A stretch of DNA of 64,000 bases from Ga0077527 sp964533495 (GTDB lineage: Bacteria > Pseudomonadota > Gammaproteobacteria > Burkholderiales > SG8-41): NCBI GenBank assembly GCA_964533495.1, contig CAZHJU010000013.1, positions 1 through 64,000 of the forward strand, given 5' to 3'. The translations under genes were made by a program, and so were the position numbers. The notes below the pieces were generated by a model. The model was not told the DNA's origin. It did not search any database and saw only the letters and a program-made list of their open reading frames with translations. Below, piece by piece: positions 1-7,491 of the stretch (the first letter of the stretch is position 1; the number at the start of each line of letters is the position of its first letter).

Positions 1-426
1 CACCGACTTCCGCGCGATCACGCCCGGGGCGACCTTCTCGATAACGTCCGTCATCTTGGCGTTGACCGGACCCTTGCCGTCGATCGGCTGGCCCAGCGAA
101 TTGACGACGCGGCCGATCAGCTCGGGGCCGACCGGCACTTCGAGAATGCGGCCCGTGGTCTTGACGATGTCGCCTTCGGAGATGTGCTCGTATTCGCCCA
201 GAATCACCGCGCCGACCGAGTCGCGCTCGAGGTTCAGCGCGAGGCCGAAGGTGTTCCTCGGGAATTCCAGCATTTCGCCCTGCATCACGTCGGCGAGGCC
301 GTGGATGCGGCAGATGCCGTCGGTCACCGAAATCACCGTGCCCTGGGTGCGCGCTTCCGCGCTGCCGCCCAGATTCTGGATCCGGCTCTTGATGAGTTCG
401 CTGATCTCGGAAGGATTCAGTTGCAT
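1..426 (-). CDS. atpA: ATP synthase F1 subunit alpha (N-terminal part, cut by window edge)
   Basis: Only the first 142 codons are present; the gene runs off the left end. The product is the non-catalytic nucleotide-binding alpha subunit of the F1 head of the H+-ATP synthase. The visible part starts MQLNPSEISELIKSRI and holds the N-terminal beta-barrel and the start of the nucleotide domain (GRVVNSLGQPIDGKG); the Walker A motif lies outside the window. ATG at 424-426 is 10 nt downstream of the atpH stop, so it is co-transcribed with the other atp genes. The family assignment is secure; the integrity of the rest cannot be judged. Confidence 0.97.
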   Translation of the reverse strand, partial: MQLNPSEISELIKSRIQNLGGSAEARTQGTVISVTDGICRIHGLADVMQGEMLEFPRNTFGLALNLERDSVGAVILGEYEHISEGDIVKTTGRILEVPVGPELIGRVVNSLGQPIDGKGPVNAKMTDVIEKVAPGVIARKSV

Positions 427-436
427 GGTGTTGCTC

Positions 437-973
437 CTAGTGGGTCAGCGCGGCGGCCATGGCGTCCAGCCTGCCGCGCACCGTTGCATCGATGACTTTG
501 TCACCGACCATGATCTTCAAGCCGCCGATGAGTTGCGGATCGAGTTCGACTCTGGCCGTGATCTTGCAGCCGTATTTTTTTTCCAGCGCGGCGACCAGCG
601 TCTTCAGCTGGGCATCGTCCACCGGCAGCGCGGACACCACGGTCGCTTCCATCGTGCCCTCGTGCTCGCGGCGCAGCGCGCCGAACAGTTCGACGATCTG
701 CGGCATCAGGCCCAGCCGGCGGTTCTGCGCCAGCACCTGCACGAAATTGCGCGCTTCGCCGGAGAGCTGCTTGCCGATCGCGCCCAGGATGATGCCTTCG
801 ACCTGGGCGGTGCCGACCTGCGGCGCGCCGATCAGCGCGGCAAGCTGCGGGTCGGCAACCACCGCGGCGATCAGGTCCAGCGCGTCCGACCACGCCGGCA
901 GGACATTCTGCTCGCAAGCGAGCTTGAACGCGGCTTCGGCGTAGGGGCGGGCGATGGTGACGGGTTCGGCCAT
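437..973 (-). CDS. atpH: ATP synthase F1 subunit delta
   Basis: A 178-residue OSCP/delta protein, the normal length, which joins the top of the F1 head to the peripheral b-subunit stalk. It begins MAEPVTIARPYAEAAF, the usual delta start, and ends with the conserved DPQLIGGLKIMVGDKVIDAT segment close to the C-terminus. It sits 4 nt after atpF and 10 nt before atpA in the standard order of the atp operon. Nothing unusual is seen. Confidence 0.97.
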   Translation of the reverse strand: MAEPVTIARPYAEAAFKLACEQNVLPAWSDALDLIAAVVADPQLAALIGAPQVGTAQVEGIILGAIGKQLSGEARNFVQVLAQNRRLGLMPQIVELFGALRREHEGTMEATVVSALPVDDAQLKTLVAALEKKYGCKITARVELDPQLIGGLKIMVGDKVIDATVRGRLDAMAAALTH

Positions 974-977
974 GGGA

Positions 978-1448
978 TCAGAGCTGTTTCTGCACGGCGG
1001 CGATCAGGTCGGCGTGGGCCTTGGCGTCGACTTCGCGCTTCAGGATCTGCTCGGCGCCAGCCACGGCCAGCGCCGCGACCTGACTGCGCAGCGCTTCGCG
1101 CGCGCGCGCCGCTTCCTGCTCGATTTCGGCCTTGGCGCCGGCGACGAGGCGCTCGCCCTCGGTTTTCGCCGAGGCCTTGGCTTCCTCGATCATCTGGCTG
1201 GCGCGTTTCTCGGCCTGGGCGACGATTTCCGCGGCTCGGCCGCGGGCCTGGGCAATCGCTTCGTCAGCCTGCTTCGACGAGCGCTCCAGCGACTGCCTGC
1301 CGGCTTCGGCGGCAGCCAGGCCATCGGCGATGCGCTTGGTGCGTTCGTCCATCGCGTCGGTGATCATCGGCCACACGAAACGGACCGTGAACCAGATCAG
1401 CGCCGCGAACGACAGTGCCTGGACGAACAGGGTGGCGTTGATGTTCAT
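978..1448 (-). CDS. atpF: ATP synthase Fo subunit b
   Basis: 156 residues. One N-terminal membrane helix (about residues 6-28, LFVQALSFAALIWFTVRFVW) is followed by a long charged, Ala/Glu/Lys-rich helix that forms the peripheral stator stalk as a dimer. The N-terminus MNINATLFVQ is characteristic of betaproteobacterial b subunits. The stop is 4 nt before the atpH start, and atpE lies 27 nt upstream. Confidence 0.97.
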   Translation of the reverse strand: MNINATLFVQALSFAALIWFTVRFVWPMITDAMDERTKRIADGLAAAEAGRQSLERSSKQADEAIAQARGRAAEIVAQAEKRASQMIEEAKASAKTEGERLVAGAKAEIEQEAARAREALRSQVAALAVAGAEQILKREVDAKAHADLIAAVQKQL

Positions 1449-1475
1449 GCTGTGCCCCTGTCGGGAGAGGAATTA

Positions 1476-1745
1476 TTACTTGGCCAGGACGCCGAGCAGC
1501 GGATTGGCGAAGCCGAAGAACATGGCGATACCGACGCCGATCAGGAACGCGGCATCGATCAGGCCGGCCAGCAGGAACATGAATTTCTGCAGTTGCGGGA
1601 TCAGCTCCGGCTGGCGCGCGGCGGCTTCGAGGAACTTGGAGCCCATGATGCCGATGCCGATACAGGCACCGATGGCGCCGAGGCCGATGATGATGCCGAT
1701 GCCCAGCGCGGTGTAGCCTTGGATGACGGCGGCGAATTGTTCCAT
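1476..1745 (-). CDS. atpE: ATP synthase Fo subunit c (proteolipid ring)
   Basis: 89 residues forming a two-helix hairpin with a polar loop RQPEL at 44-48. The proton-carrying carboxylate is Asp64 in GLIDAAF of the second helix. The Gly-rich first helix (GIGIIIGLGAIGACIGIG) is the ring-packing helix. The pattern fits a proton-type rather than a sodium-type c subunit because no Na+ ligand set is evident; this is inference. It lies between atpB and atpF. Confidence 0.97.
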   Translation of the reverse strand: MEQFAAVIQGYTALGIGIIIGLGAIGACIGIGIMGSKFLEAAARQPELIPQLQKFMFLLAGLIDAAFLIGVGIAMFFGFANPLLGVLAK

Positions 1746-1803
1746 TTTCAGTTCCCTTTCTTTCGGACAGGTAGTGATTGCAAAGTGTGAAAACCGGCTC
1801 GGA

Positions 1804-2619
1804 TCAGTGATGCTCGTGCGCCATCGCGATGTAGACGCACGACAGCACCATGAAAATGAAGGCCTGCAGCAGGATGATCAGGATGTGAAACACGGCCCAG
1901 GCCCAGTACAGCACGCCGGCGGCGGCGCCGGCGAGCAGTCCGCCGAAGGACAGGGCCGCCAGGGTGCCCATGACCCCCAGCAGCATGAAAATTAGTTCGC
2001 CGGCATACATGTTGCCGAACAGCCGCATGGCCAGCGACACGGGCTTGGCCACGTGTTCGATGATGTTCAGCGCGAAGTTGGGCAGCCACAGCACCGGATT
2101 GTTTCCGAACGGCGCGGTGAACAGCTCGTGCGTGAATCCGCCGGCACCCTTGGCCTTGAAGCTGAAGAAAAGGGTCAGCAGGAAAATCGTCAGCGACATC
2201 GCGAAGGTGGTGTTCAGGTCGGTGGTCGGCACCGCCTTCCAGTAATGCAGCCCGGTCGCGCCGGTCAGGGTGGCGACCCAGTCGATGGGCAGCAGATCCA
2301 TCAGGTTCATCATGAACACCCAGACGAAGATCGTCAGCGCCAGCGGCGCGAGGAACTTGCGATCCCCGGGGAAAACACCCTTGACGGTGTCGTCGACGAA
2401 CTCGACCAGCAGCTCGATGAAACCCTGCACGCGGCCGGGAACGCCGGAAGTTGCGCCGCGCGCGATCAGATAAAAGGCGCCGAGCCCGAGCAGGCCGGTG
2501 AGCCAGCCCATCAGGATGGTATCGATGTGGAAGGTCCAGAAACCTTCGCCCACCCGGAGATTGGTCAGGTGATGGGCGATGTATTCGCCCGCGTTCTGGG
2601 GTGCTTGACCGGCAGCCAT
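1804..2619 (-). CDS. atpB: ATP synthase Fo subunit a
   Basis: 271-residue polytopic membrane protein forming the stationary half-channels of the proton path. The essential arginine is in SLAMRLFGNMYAGE (R199). Other family marks are PLALTIFVWVFMMNLMDLLP in the middle and several hydrophobic helices to the C-terminus, ending AMAHEHH. It lies 58 nt upstream of atpE and directly follows atpI. Confidence 0.97.
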   Translation of the reverse strand: MAAGQAPQNAGEYIAHHLTNLRVGEGFWTFHIDTILMGWLTGLLGLGAFYLIARGATSGVPGRVQGFIELLVEFVDDTVKGVFPGDRKFLAPLALTIFVWVFMMNLMDLLPIDWVATLTGATGLHYWKAVPTTDLNTTFAMSLTIFLLTLFFSFKAKGAGGFTHELFTAPFGNNPVLWLPNFALNIIEHVAKPVSLAMRLFGNMYAGELIFMLLGVMGTLAALSFGGLLAGAAAGVLYWAWAVFHILIILLQAFIFMVLSCVYIAMAHEHH

Positions 2620-2640
2620 GTCTGTCGCGTTCGTCTTTTT

Positions 2641-2991
2641 TTACTTGTTCAACCAAAAAATCGCCAGGGGATACGCCAGCAGCGCCACGCCGAATCCGCC
2701 GAGGCCCGCCGCTCCGCGACCCGGATCGGTCGCCAGCACGGCCGCCAGCAAGCCCAACGCCACCAGCACCTTGGCTGTCTCGCCGGCGATGTGACCCCAC
2801 ATCAGCCGCGAGGCATTGCCACCCGGAACCATGCGCTGGCATCCGGCATAGGCCAGAGTCCCCGCCAGCGCACTGCCACCACCCAACATCGCCGCTTTCG
2901 CCGCCGGGATTCCGTACAGAGCCCCGGTGCCGGCAGCTGCCATGATCGATAACGCCAGTTGCAGAACCAGAACCCTGGTTACCGTCGTCAT
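2641..2991 (-). CDS. atpI: ATP synthase subunit I (AtpI-like membrane protein)
   Basis: 116 residues with about four hydrophobic helices (VLVLQLALSIMAAAGTGALY, AAMLGGGSALAGTLAY, VLVALGLLAAVLA, ALLAYPLAIFWL). AtpI proteins are poorly conserved and help c-ring assembly or Mg2+ handling; here the call rests mainly on its place as first gene of the atp operon. ATG at 2991 (MTTVTRVLVLQ) is preferred because it starts just before the first helix; an in-frame start at 3048 would add 19 polar residues. Confidence 0.85.
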   Translation of the reverse strand: MTTVTRVLVLQLALSIMAAAGTGALYGIPAAKAAMLGGGSALAGTLAYAGCQRMVPGGNASRLMWGHIAGETAKVLVALGLLAAVLATDPGRGAAGLGGFGVALLAYPLAIFWLNK

Positions 2992-3141
2992 GCGACCACT
3001 CCCTCGTTCCGCACCGCGGCAACCGGAATCGGACCGGCCCTCGGCCAATCGCGCTGCCGCACCGCAATATCTAGGGATAGAAAATCTTCTAATTTTACTG
3101 CCCGCCGCTCACCGGCGTCAATTTTCGTTCCTGGCCGAATC

Positions 3142-4002
3142 CTATTTCAGTCTGGCCAGCAAAGCATCCAGCTGATCCAGCGAACGATAACTGATGACCA
3201 GCTGGCCGCTGCCCTTGCGCCCGCCGCCTTTGATTTTTACCGTGGTGCCGAGGCGGGCGGAGATTTCCTCCTCCAGCCGGACCACATCACGGTCCTGGCG
3301 CGCCGGCCGGCGGGTTGGCCTGGCCGAAGTGATTGCGGCACCGACCCGGCGTTCGACTTCGCGCACCGACCAGCCCTGCTCCGCGGCCTCCCTTGCCAAG
3401 GCAGCCTGACGCTCCACCGGCAGCGCCAGCAGCGCCCGTGCATGGCCCATCTCGATGCGGCCTTCGCCAAGCAATGTCTTGACCGGCGGAGCCAGTTCGA
3501 GCAGCCGCAGCAGATTGCTCACCGCGGCACGGGATTTGCCGATCGCATCGGCGACCGCCTGGTGGGTCAGGGCAAATTCGCCGATCAGTCTTTCGATTCC
3601 GACGGCTTCCTCCAGCGCATTGAGATCTTCACGCTGGATGTTTTCGATCAGCGCCACCGCGAGGGCCTGCTGGTCGGGCACGGCACGCACCAGCACCGGC
3701 ACAGTGGTCAGCCCGGCCATGCGCGCCGCGCGCCAGCGCCTTTCGCCGGCGATGATTTCGTGTTTGCCATCCCCGACCGGCCGCACGAGGATGGGCTGCA
3801 TGATGCCCTGCGACTTGATGGAGGCCGCCAGCGCGTTCAATGCCTCCTGATCCATCCGGGTGCGCGGCTGGTATTTGCCCGGCTGCAATGCGGCAACCGG
3901 CAGCGTACCCACCGCATCGGCGGCGGCCGCGCGCGGCGGCGCGCTGTCGTCGCTGCCCAGCAAGGCGTCGAGGCCGCGGCCCAGCCCTTTCGGCTTTACC
4001 AT
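3142..4002 (-). CDS. parB: Chromosome-partitioning protein ParB (CTP-dependent DNA clamp)
   Basis: 286 residues. The N-terminal motif GLGRGLDALLG (6-16) is typical for the ParA-stimulating end. The ParB/Srx CTP-binding domain contains GERRWR (86-91), and a helix-turn-helix for parS lies near 146-170 (THQAVADAIGKSRAAVSNLL). The C-terminal dimerisation domain ends LDQLDALLARLK. It follows parA after 24 nt. Two parS-like sequences are in the same window at 7417 and 7464, so the whole segregation system is within 5 kb. Confidence 0.97.
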   Translation of the reverse strand: MVKPKGLGRGLDALLGSDDSAPPRAAAADAVGTLPVAALQPGKYQPRTRMDQEALNALAASIKSQGIMQPILVRPVGDGKHEIIAGERRWRAARMAGLTTVPVLVRAVPDQQALAVALIENIQREDLNALEEAVGIERLIGEFALTHQAVADAIGKSRAAVSNLLRLLELAPPVKTLLGEGRIEMGHARALLALPVERQAALAREAAEQGWSVREVERRVGAAITSARPTRRPARQDRDVVRLEEEISARLGTTVKIKGGGRKGSGQLVISYRSLDQLDALLARLK

Positions 4003-4026
4003 AGAAAAACCTTTATAATCATATAT

Positions 4027-4803
4027 TTACTGAGAATTACGATTGAGCATTTCGCCAGCCAGCGCAAGATAGGCTTGCGCGCCCTTGGAACCGCGGTCGA
4101 ATTCCAGCGCCGGCAGCCCGTGGCTGGGGGCTTCGGCCAGACGCACATTGCGCGGGATCACCGTGCGGTACACCTTGTCGCCGAAATGCTGCAAAAGCTG
4201 CGCCGACACCTGTTGCGCCAGCGTGTTGCGCGGGTCGTACATCGTGCGTAGCAATCCTTCGATTTCCAGCGCGGGGTTGAGATTTGCACGCACCCGCTTG
4301 ATCGTGCCGACGAGATCGGACAAACCTTCCAGCGCGTAGTACTCGCATTGCATCGGAATCATCACGGCCTGCGCCGCAGTCAGCCCGTTCACCGTCAGCA
4401 GGTTCAATGCCGGCGGACAATCGATCAGGATGAAATCGTATTCGGCGGCGACATCCGCCAGCGCCTCCTTCAATCGCGTTTCGCGCCGCTCGATCTCGAT
4501 CAGCTCGACCTCGGCGCCGGCCAGTTCGCGGTTGGCCGGCAACACGTCGTAACCGGCCTGCGCAGTCCGGCGCACTTCGGCGACGGTCTTTTCGCCGAGC
4601 AGCACCTGGTACACCGTCGCTTCCAAGGCGCGCTTGTCGATGCCGCTGCCCATGGTCGCATTGCCCTGCGGGTCGAGATCCACCAGCAGCACGCGGCGCT
4701 GGGTCGCCGCGAGGCTCGCGGCAAGGTTGACGCCGGTCGTGGTCTTGCCGACGCCGCCCTTCTGGTTGGTGATGGCGATAATGCGCGCGATGCCGTGTGT
4801 CAT
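4027..4803 (-). CDS. parA: Chromosome-partitioning ATPase ParA (Soj)
   Basis: 258 residues from the ATG at 4801-4803. The deviant Walker A motif KGGVGKTT is at residues 15-22 with the signature lysine; FILIDCPPALNLLT is the Walker B region. The open frame extends further upstream to 5049, but that extension is inside rsmG and has no ParA similarity, so MTHGIARIIAIT is the start. The start overlaps the rsmG stop by ATGA, implying translational coupling. It acts with ParB and parS to move the origin region. Confidence 0.97.
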   Translation of the reverse strand: MTHGIARIIAITNQKGGVGKTTTGVNLAASLAATQRRVLLVDLDPQGNATMGSGIDKRALEATVYQVLLGEKTVAEVRRTAQAGYDVLPANRELAGAEVELIEIERRETRLKEALADVAAEYDFILIDCPPALNLLTVNGLTAAQAVMIPMQCEYYALEGLSDLVGTIKRVRANLNPALEIEGLLRTMYDPRNTLAQQVSAQLLQHFGDKVYRTVIPRNVRLAEAPSHGLPALEFDRGSKGAQAYLALAGEMLNRNSQ

Positions 4804-5432
4804 GCCGCCTCCGCCGGTTGCAGCAGCGCGGCATGGCGTTCGGCGCCGAGGCCCGGCACCTGCAGCGGCACGACGCCGCGCAGGCGGAATGCCTGCGGCA
4901 ACCGTGCCAGTTCCTCGTGCGGATACACCCCTTTCATTGCAATCACGACGCCATCCTTTGCACACAGCCGCCCGGCAAGGGCGATGAATTCCGCAACCTC
5001 CGAAAACGCCCGCGACACCACGGTATCGAAGGGCTGCGGCGCATTCCAAGTTTCGACGCGCGCGCAGGCCACGTCGACGTTACCAGGCTGCAGCTCGATG
5101 ACCGCCTGGCGCAAAAACGCCGTTTTCTTGTGGCTGGAATCGAGCAGCGTGAACGACCACTCCGGACGCGCCAGCGCCAGCGGGATCCCCGGCAGTCCGG
5201 CGCCGGTGCCGACGTCGAGCACCCGCGGCCCGCGCAGGTGCGGCAGCACGGCCAGCGAATCGAGCAGATGGTGCGTGAGCATTTTCCGCGGCTCGCGCAC
5301 CGCGGTCAGGTTATAGGCCTTGTTCCATTTTTCGATCAAAGTCAGATAGTCGAGCATGCGCTGCTGCGCGGCGGCCGCGATGTCCAGGCCAAGCGCTTGG
5401 ATGCCCGCGGCCAGTGCGTCCGCGAGGCTCAT
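4800..5432 (-). CDS. rsmG: 16S rRNA m7G527 methyltransferase RsmG (GidB)
   Basis: 210 residues, the normal family length. The SAM-binding glycine loop is VLDVGTGAGLPGIPLA (about 71-86). The N-terminal helices with YLTLIEKWNKAYNLTAVR are diagnostic for RsmG. It overlaps both neighbours by four bases (ATGA at mnmG stop and at parA start), forming a coupled mnmG-rsmG-parA-parB unit, an arrangement widely conserved near bacterial origins. Confidence 0.97.
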   Translation of the reverse strand: MSLADALAAGIQALGLDIAAAAQQRMLDYLTLIEKWNKAYNLTAVREPRKMLTHHLLDSLAVLPHLRGPRVLDVGTGAGLPGIPLALARPEWSFTLLDSSHKKTAFLRQAVIELQPGNVDVACARVETWNAPQPFDTVVSRAFSEVAEFIALAGRLCAKDGVVIAMKGVYPHEELARLPQAFRLRGVVPLQVPGLGAERHAALLQPAEAA

Positions 5433-7324
5433 GCGCTTTTCTGCAGGACGGCGGCAATGCGTTTGAGATGGACCAGCAGCACCGAGATCGCCGCCGGGGT
5501 CACGCCCGAAACGCGCGAAGCCTGCCCGATGGTTTCCGGCCGGACGCGATCCAGTTTTTGCTGGACCTCAATCGACAGCCCGCGCACCTGCCCATAGTCG
5601 AGATCGGCCGGCAGGCGCAATTCATCCTGCTGCGCGCGATGCTCGATCTCGGCACGCTGGCGTTCGATGTAACCCTGATACTTGGCTTGGATTTCCACCT
5701 GTTCGGCGACCTGCAGGTCATCGCTGCCGGGACCGGCGCCGGGCAAGGCCATGAGCCCGGCATAGCTCACTTCCGGTCGCCGCAACAGATCGGACAGTGA
5801 ATACTCACGTTCTATATTTTTACCAATAAAATCAACAGCTTGCTGTTCCGTCAACTGCCGGGGATTGACCCAAGTCGATTTCAGCCGTTCCTGCTCGCGG
5901 GCAATCGCGTCGCGCTTGCGCGCATAGACCTCCCAGCGCCGGTCATCCACCATGCCCAGCTGCCGTCCGGTTTCGGTCAGCCGCAGGTCGGCGTTGTCTT
6001 CGCGCAGTGACAGCCGGTATTCGGCGCGGCTGGTGAACATCCGGTACGGTTCGGACACGCCACGGGTGATCAGGTCGTCGACCAGCACGCCGAGATAGGC
6101 CTGGTCGCGGGCCGGCGACCAGGCCTCGCGGCCGGACACCTGCAGGCCGGCATTGATGCCCGCCAGCAAGCCCTGGGCCGCCGCTTCCTCGTAACCCGTC
6201 GTGCCGTTGATCTGGCCGGCAAAAAACAAACCCCGTATGGCGCGGGTTTCGAGCGAAGCCTTGAGCCCGCGGGGATCGAAATAATCGTATTCGATCGCAT
6301 AGCCGGGCCGCGTGACATGCGCCCGCTCCAGACCCTGGATGGAACGCACCACCGCCAGTTGCACATCGAAGGGCAGACTGGTGGAAATGCCGTTCGGGTA
6401 GTACTCATGCACCGTCAGGCCCTCGGGCTCGAGGAAAATCTGGTGCGAGGCCTTGTCGGCGAAACGGTGGATCTTGTCTTCGATCGACGGGCAATAACGC
6501 GGGCCCACGCCCTCGATGACGCCGGTGAACATCGGTGAGCGGTCGAGCCCGCCGCGGATCGCGTCGTGGGTGCGCTCGTTGGTGTGCGTGATCCAGCACG
6601 GCAGCTGTCGCGGATGCTGTTCGCGCCGGCCCAGGAAGGAAAACACCGGCGCCGGATCGTCACCGGGCTGCTCGGTCATTTGCGTGAAATCGATGCTGCG
6701 GCCGTCGATGCGCGGCGGCGTGCCGGTCTTCAGCCGGCCGACCGGCAATTTCAGTTCGCGCAGCCGGGCCGCCAGGCTGACCGACGGCGGATCGCCGGCG
6801 CGACCACCCTGGTAGTTCTGCAGCCCGACATGGATCAGGCCGGAGAGAAAGGTTCCGGCGGTCAGCACCACGGCCCGCGCTTCGAAGCGCAGGCCGATCT
6901 GGGTCACCACCCCGGAGACCCGGTCGCCCTGCACGATCAGATCATCGGCCGCCTGCTGAAAAATGCGCAGATGGGGCTGGTTCTCGAGCCGACTGCGGAT
7001 CGCCTGGCGATAAAGCACGCGATCGGCCTGGGCGCGGGTCGCGCGCACCGCCGGGCCCTTGCGTGAATTGAGGATGCGGAACTGGATGCCGGCCTCGTCG
7101 GTGGCTGCCGCCATGGCCCCGCCCAGTGCATCGACTTCCTTGACCAGATGGCCCTTGCCGATGCCGCCGATCGAGGGATTGCAGGACATCTGTCCCAGCG
7201 TCTCGACACTGTGGGTCAGCAGCAGCGTACGACAGCCCATGCGCGCGCTGGCCAGCGCGGCTTCGGTGCCGGCATGGCCGCCACCGACGACGATTACGTC
7301 AAATTTTTCAGGGAATTGCGTCAT
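5429..7324 (-). CDS. mnmG: tRNA uridine-5-carboxymethylaminomethyl enzyme MnmG (GidA)
   Basis: 631 residues from ATG at 7322-7324 (MTQFPEKFDVIVVGGGHAG); the frame opens further to 7417 but the extension has no family sequence and crosses the leader. The FAD-binding motif GGGHAG is at 14-19. With MnmE it modifies the wobble U34 of several tRNAs. Family blocks include GTPPRIDGRSIDF and a C-terminal RRPEVSYAGL helix domain. A short AT-rich stretch of codons at about 5807-5850 (residues QQAVDFIGKNIE) contrasts with the GC-rich remainder. Confidence 0.97.
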   Translation of the reverse strand: MTQFPEKFDVIVVGGGHAGTEAALASARMGCRTLLLTHSVETLGQMSCNPSIGGIGKGHLVKEVDALGGAMAAATDEAGIQFRILNSRKGPAVRATRAQADRVLYRQAIRSRLENQPHLRIFQQAADDLIVQGDRVSGVVTQIGLRFEARAVVLTAGTFLSGLIHVGLQNYQGGRAGDPPSVSLAARLRELKLPVGRLKTGTPPRIDGRSIDFTQMTEQPGDDPAPVFSFLGRREQHPRQLPCWITHTNERTHDAIRGGLDRSPMFTGVIEGVGPRYCPSIEDKIHRFADKASHQIFLEPEGLTVHEYYPNGISTSLPFDVQLAVVRSIQGLERAHVTRPGYAIEYDYFDPRGLKASLETRAIRGLFFAGQINGTTGYEEAAAQGLLAGINAGLQVSGREAWSPARDQAYLGVLVDDLITRGVSEPYRMFTSRAEYRLSLREDNADLRLTETGRQLGMVDDRRWEVYARKRDAIAREQERLKSTWVNPRQLTEQQAVDFIGKNIEREYSLSDLLRRPEVSYAGLMALPGAGPGSDDLQVAEQVEIQAKYQGYIERQRAEIEHRAQQDELRLPADLDYGQVRGLSIEVQQKLDRVRPETIGQASRVSGVTPAAISVLLVHLKRIAAVLQKSA

Positions 7325-7416
7325 TTTTCGCTGCCGGAGCCGCTTTGCCGGAAGGATGCGAAGCCGGGCGCGCATGATAGCTGAGTTGTCGATCCGGCGG
7401 AAGCCGTGATTCCCCA

Positions 7417-7432
7417 TGTTTCACGTGAAACG
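7417..7432. promoter_or_regulatory. parS: parS centromere site (canonical)
   Basis: TGTTTCACGTGAAACG matches the universal parS palindrome TGTTTCACGTGAAACA at 15 of 16 bases. ParB loads here as a CTP clamp and spreads. It lies about 3.4 kb from parB and about 4 kb from dnaA, as expected for an origin-proximal centromere. Confidence 0.93.
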
Positions 7433-7457
7433 ACAGCCGCACAGCCCGGAACTGAAA

Positions 7458-7485
7458 CCGGGAGGTTTCACGTGGAACCTCCCGG
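7458..7485. repeat. Perfect inverted repeat enclosing the second parS core
   Basis: The arms CCGGGAGGTT (7458-7467) and AACCTCCCGG (7476-7485) are exact reverse complements around the 8-base loop TCACGTGG. The structure lies 7 bases beyond the mnmE stop on the transcribed minus strand, so it may act as an RNA hairpin or attenuator for mnmE as well as DNA centromere; there is no T-run. Confidence 0.75.
7464..7479. promoter_or_regulatory. parS: Second parS-like site, one arm base changed
   Basis: GGTTTCACGTGGAACC keeps the GTTTCACGTG core and differs from consensus at one inner base of the right arm and at the ends. The end changes make it self-complementary with its flanks, see the hairpin at 7458-7485. 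Spacing from the first site is 47 bases. Confidence 0.7.
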
Positions 7486-7491
7486 CACGGC

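Larger units (their letters stand above)
7325..7491. other. mnmE-mnmG intergenic region with two parS-like sites
   Basis: 167 bases without a gene between the mnmE stop and the mnmG start. It contains one canonical parS site, one near-parS site sitting in the loop of a perfect 10-bp hairpin, and probably the leader of the mnmG-rsmG-parA-parB operon. Confidence 0.8.

Noticed and set aside
4804..5049. N-terminal extension of ParA
   Set aside because: The extension lies within rsmG and has no ParA features; the ATGA-coupled start at 4803 fits all ParA proteins.
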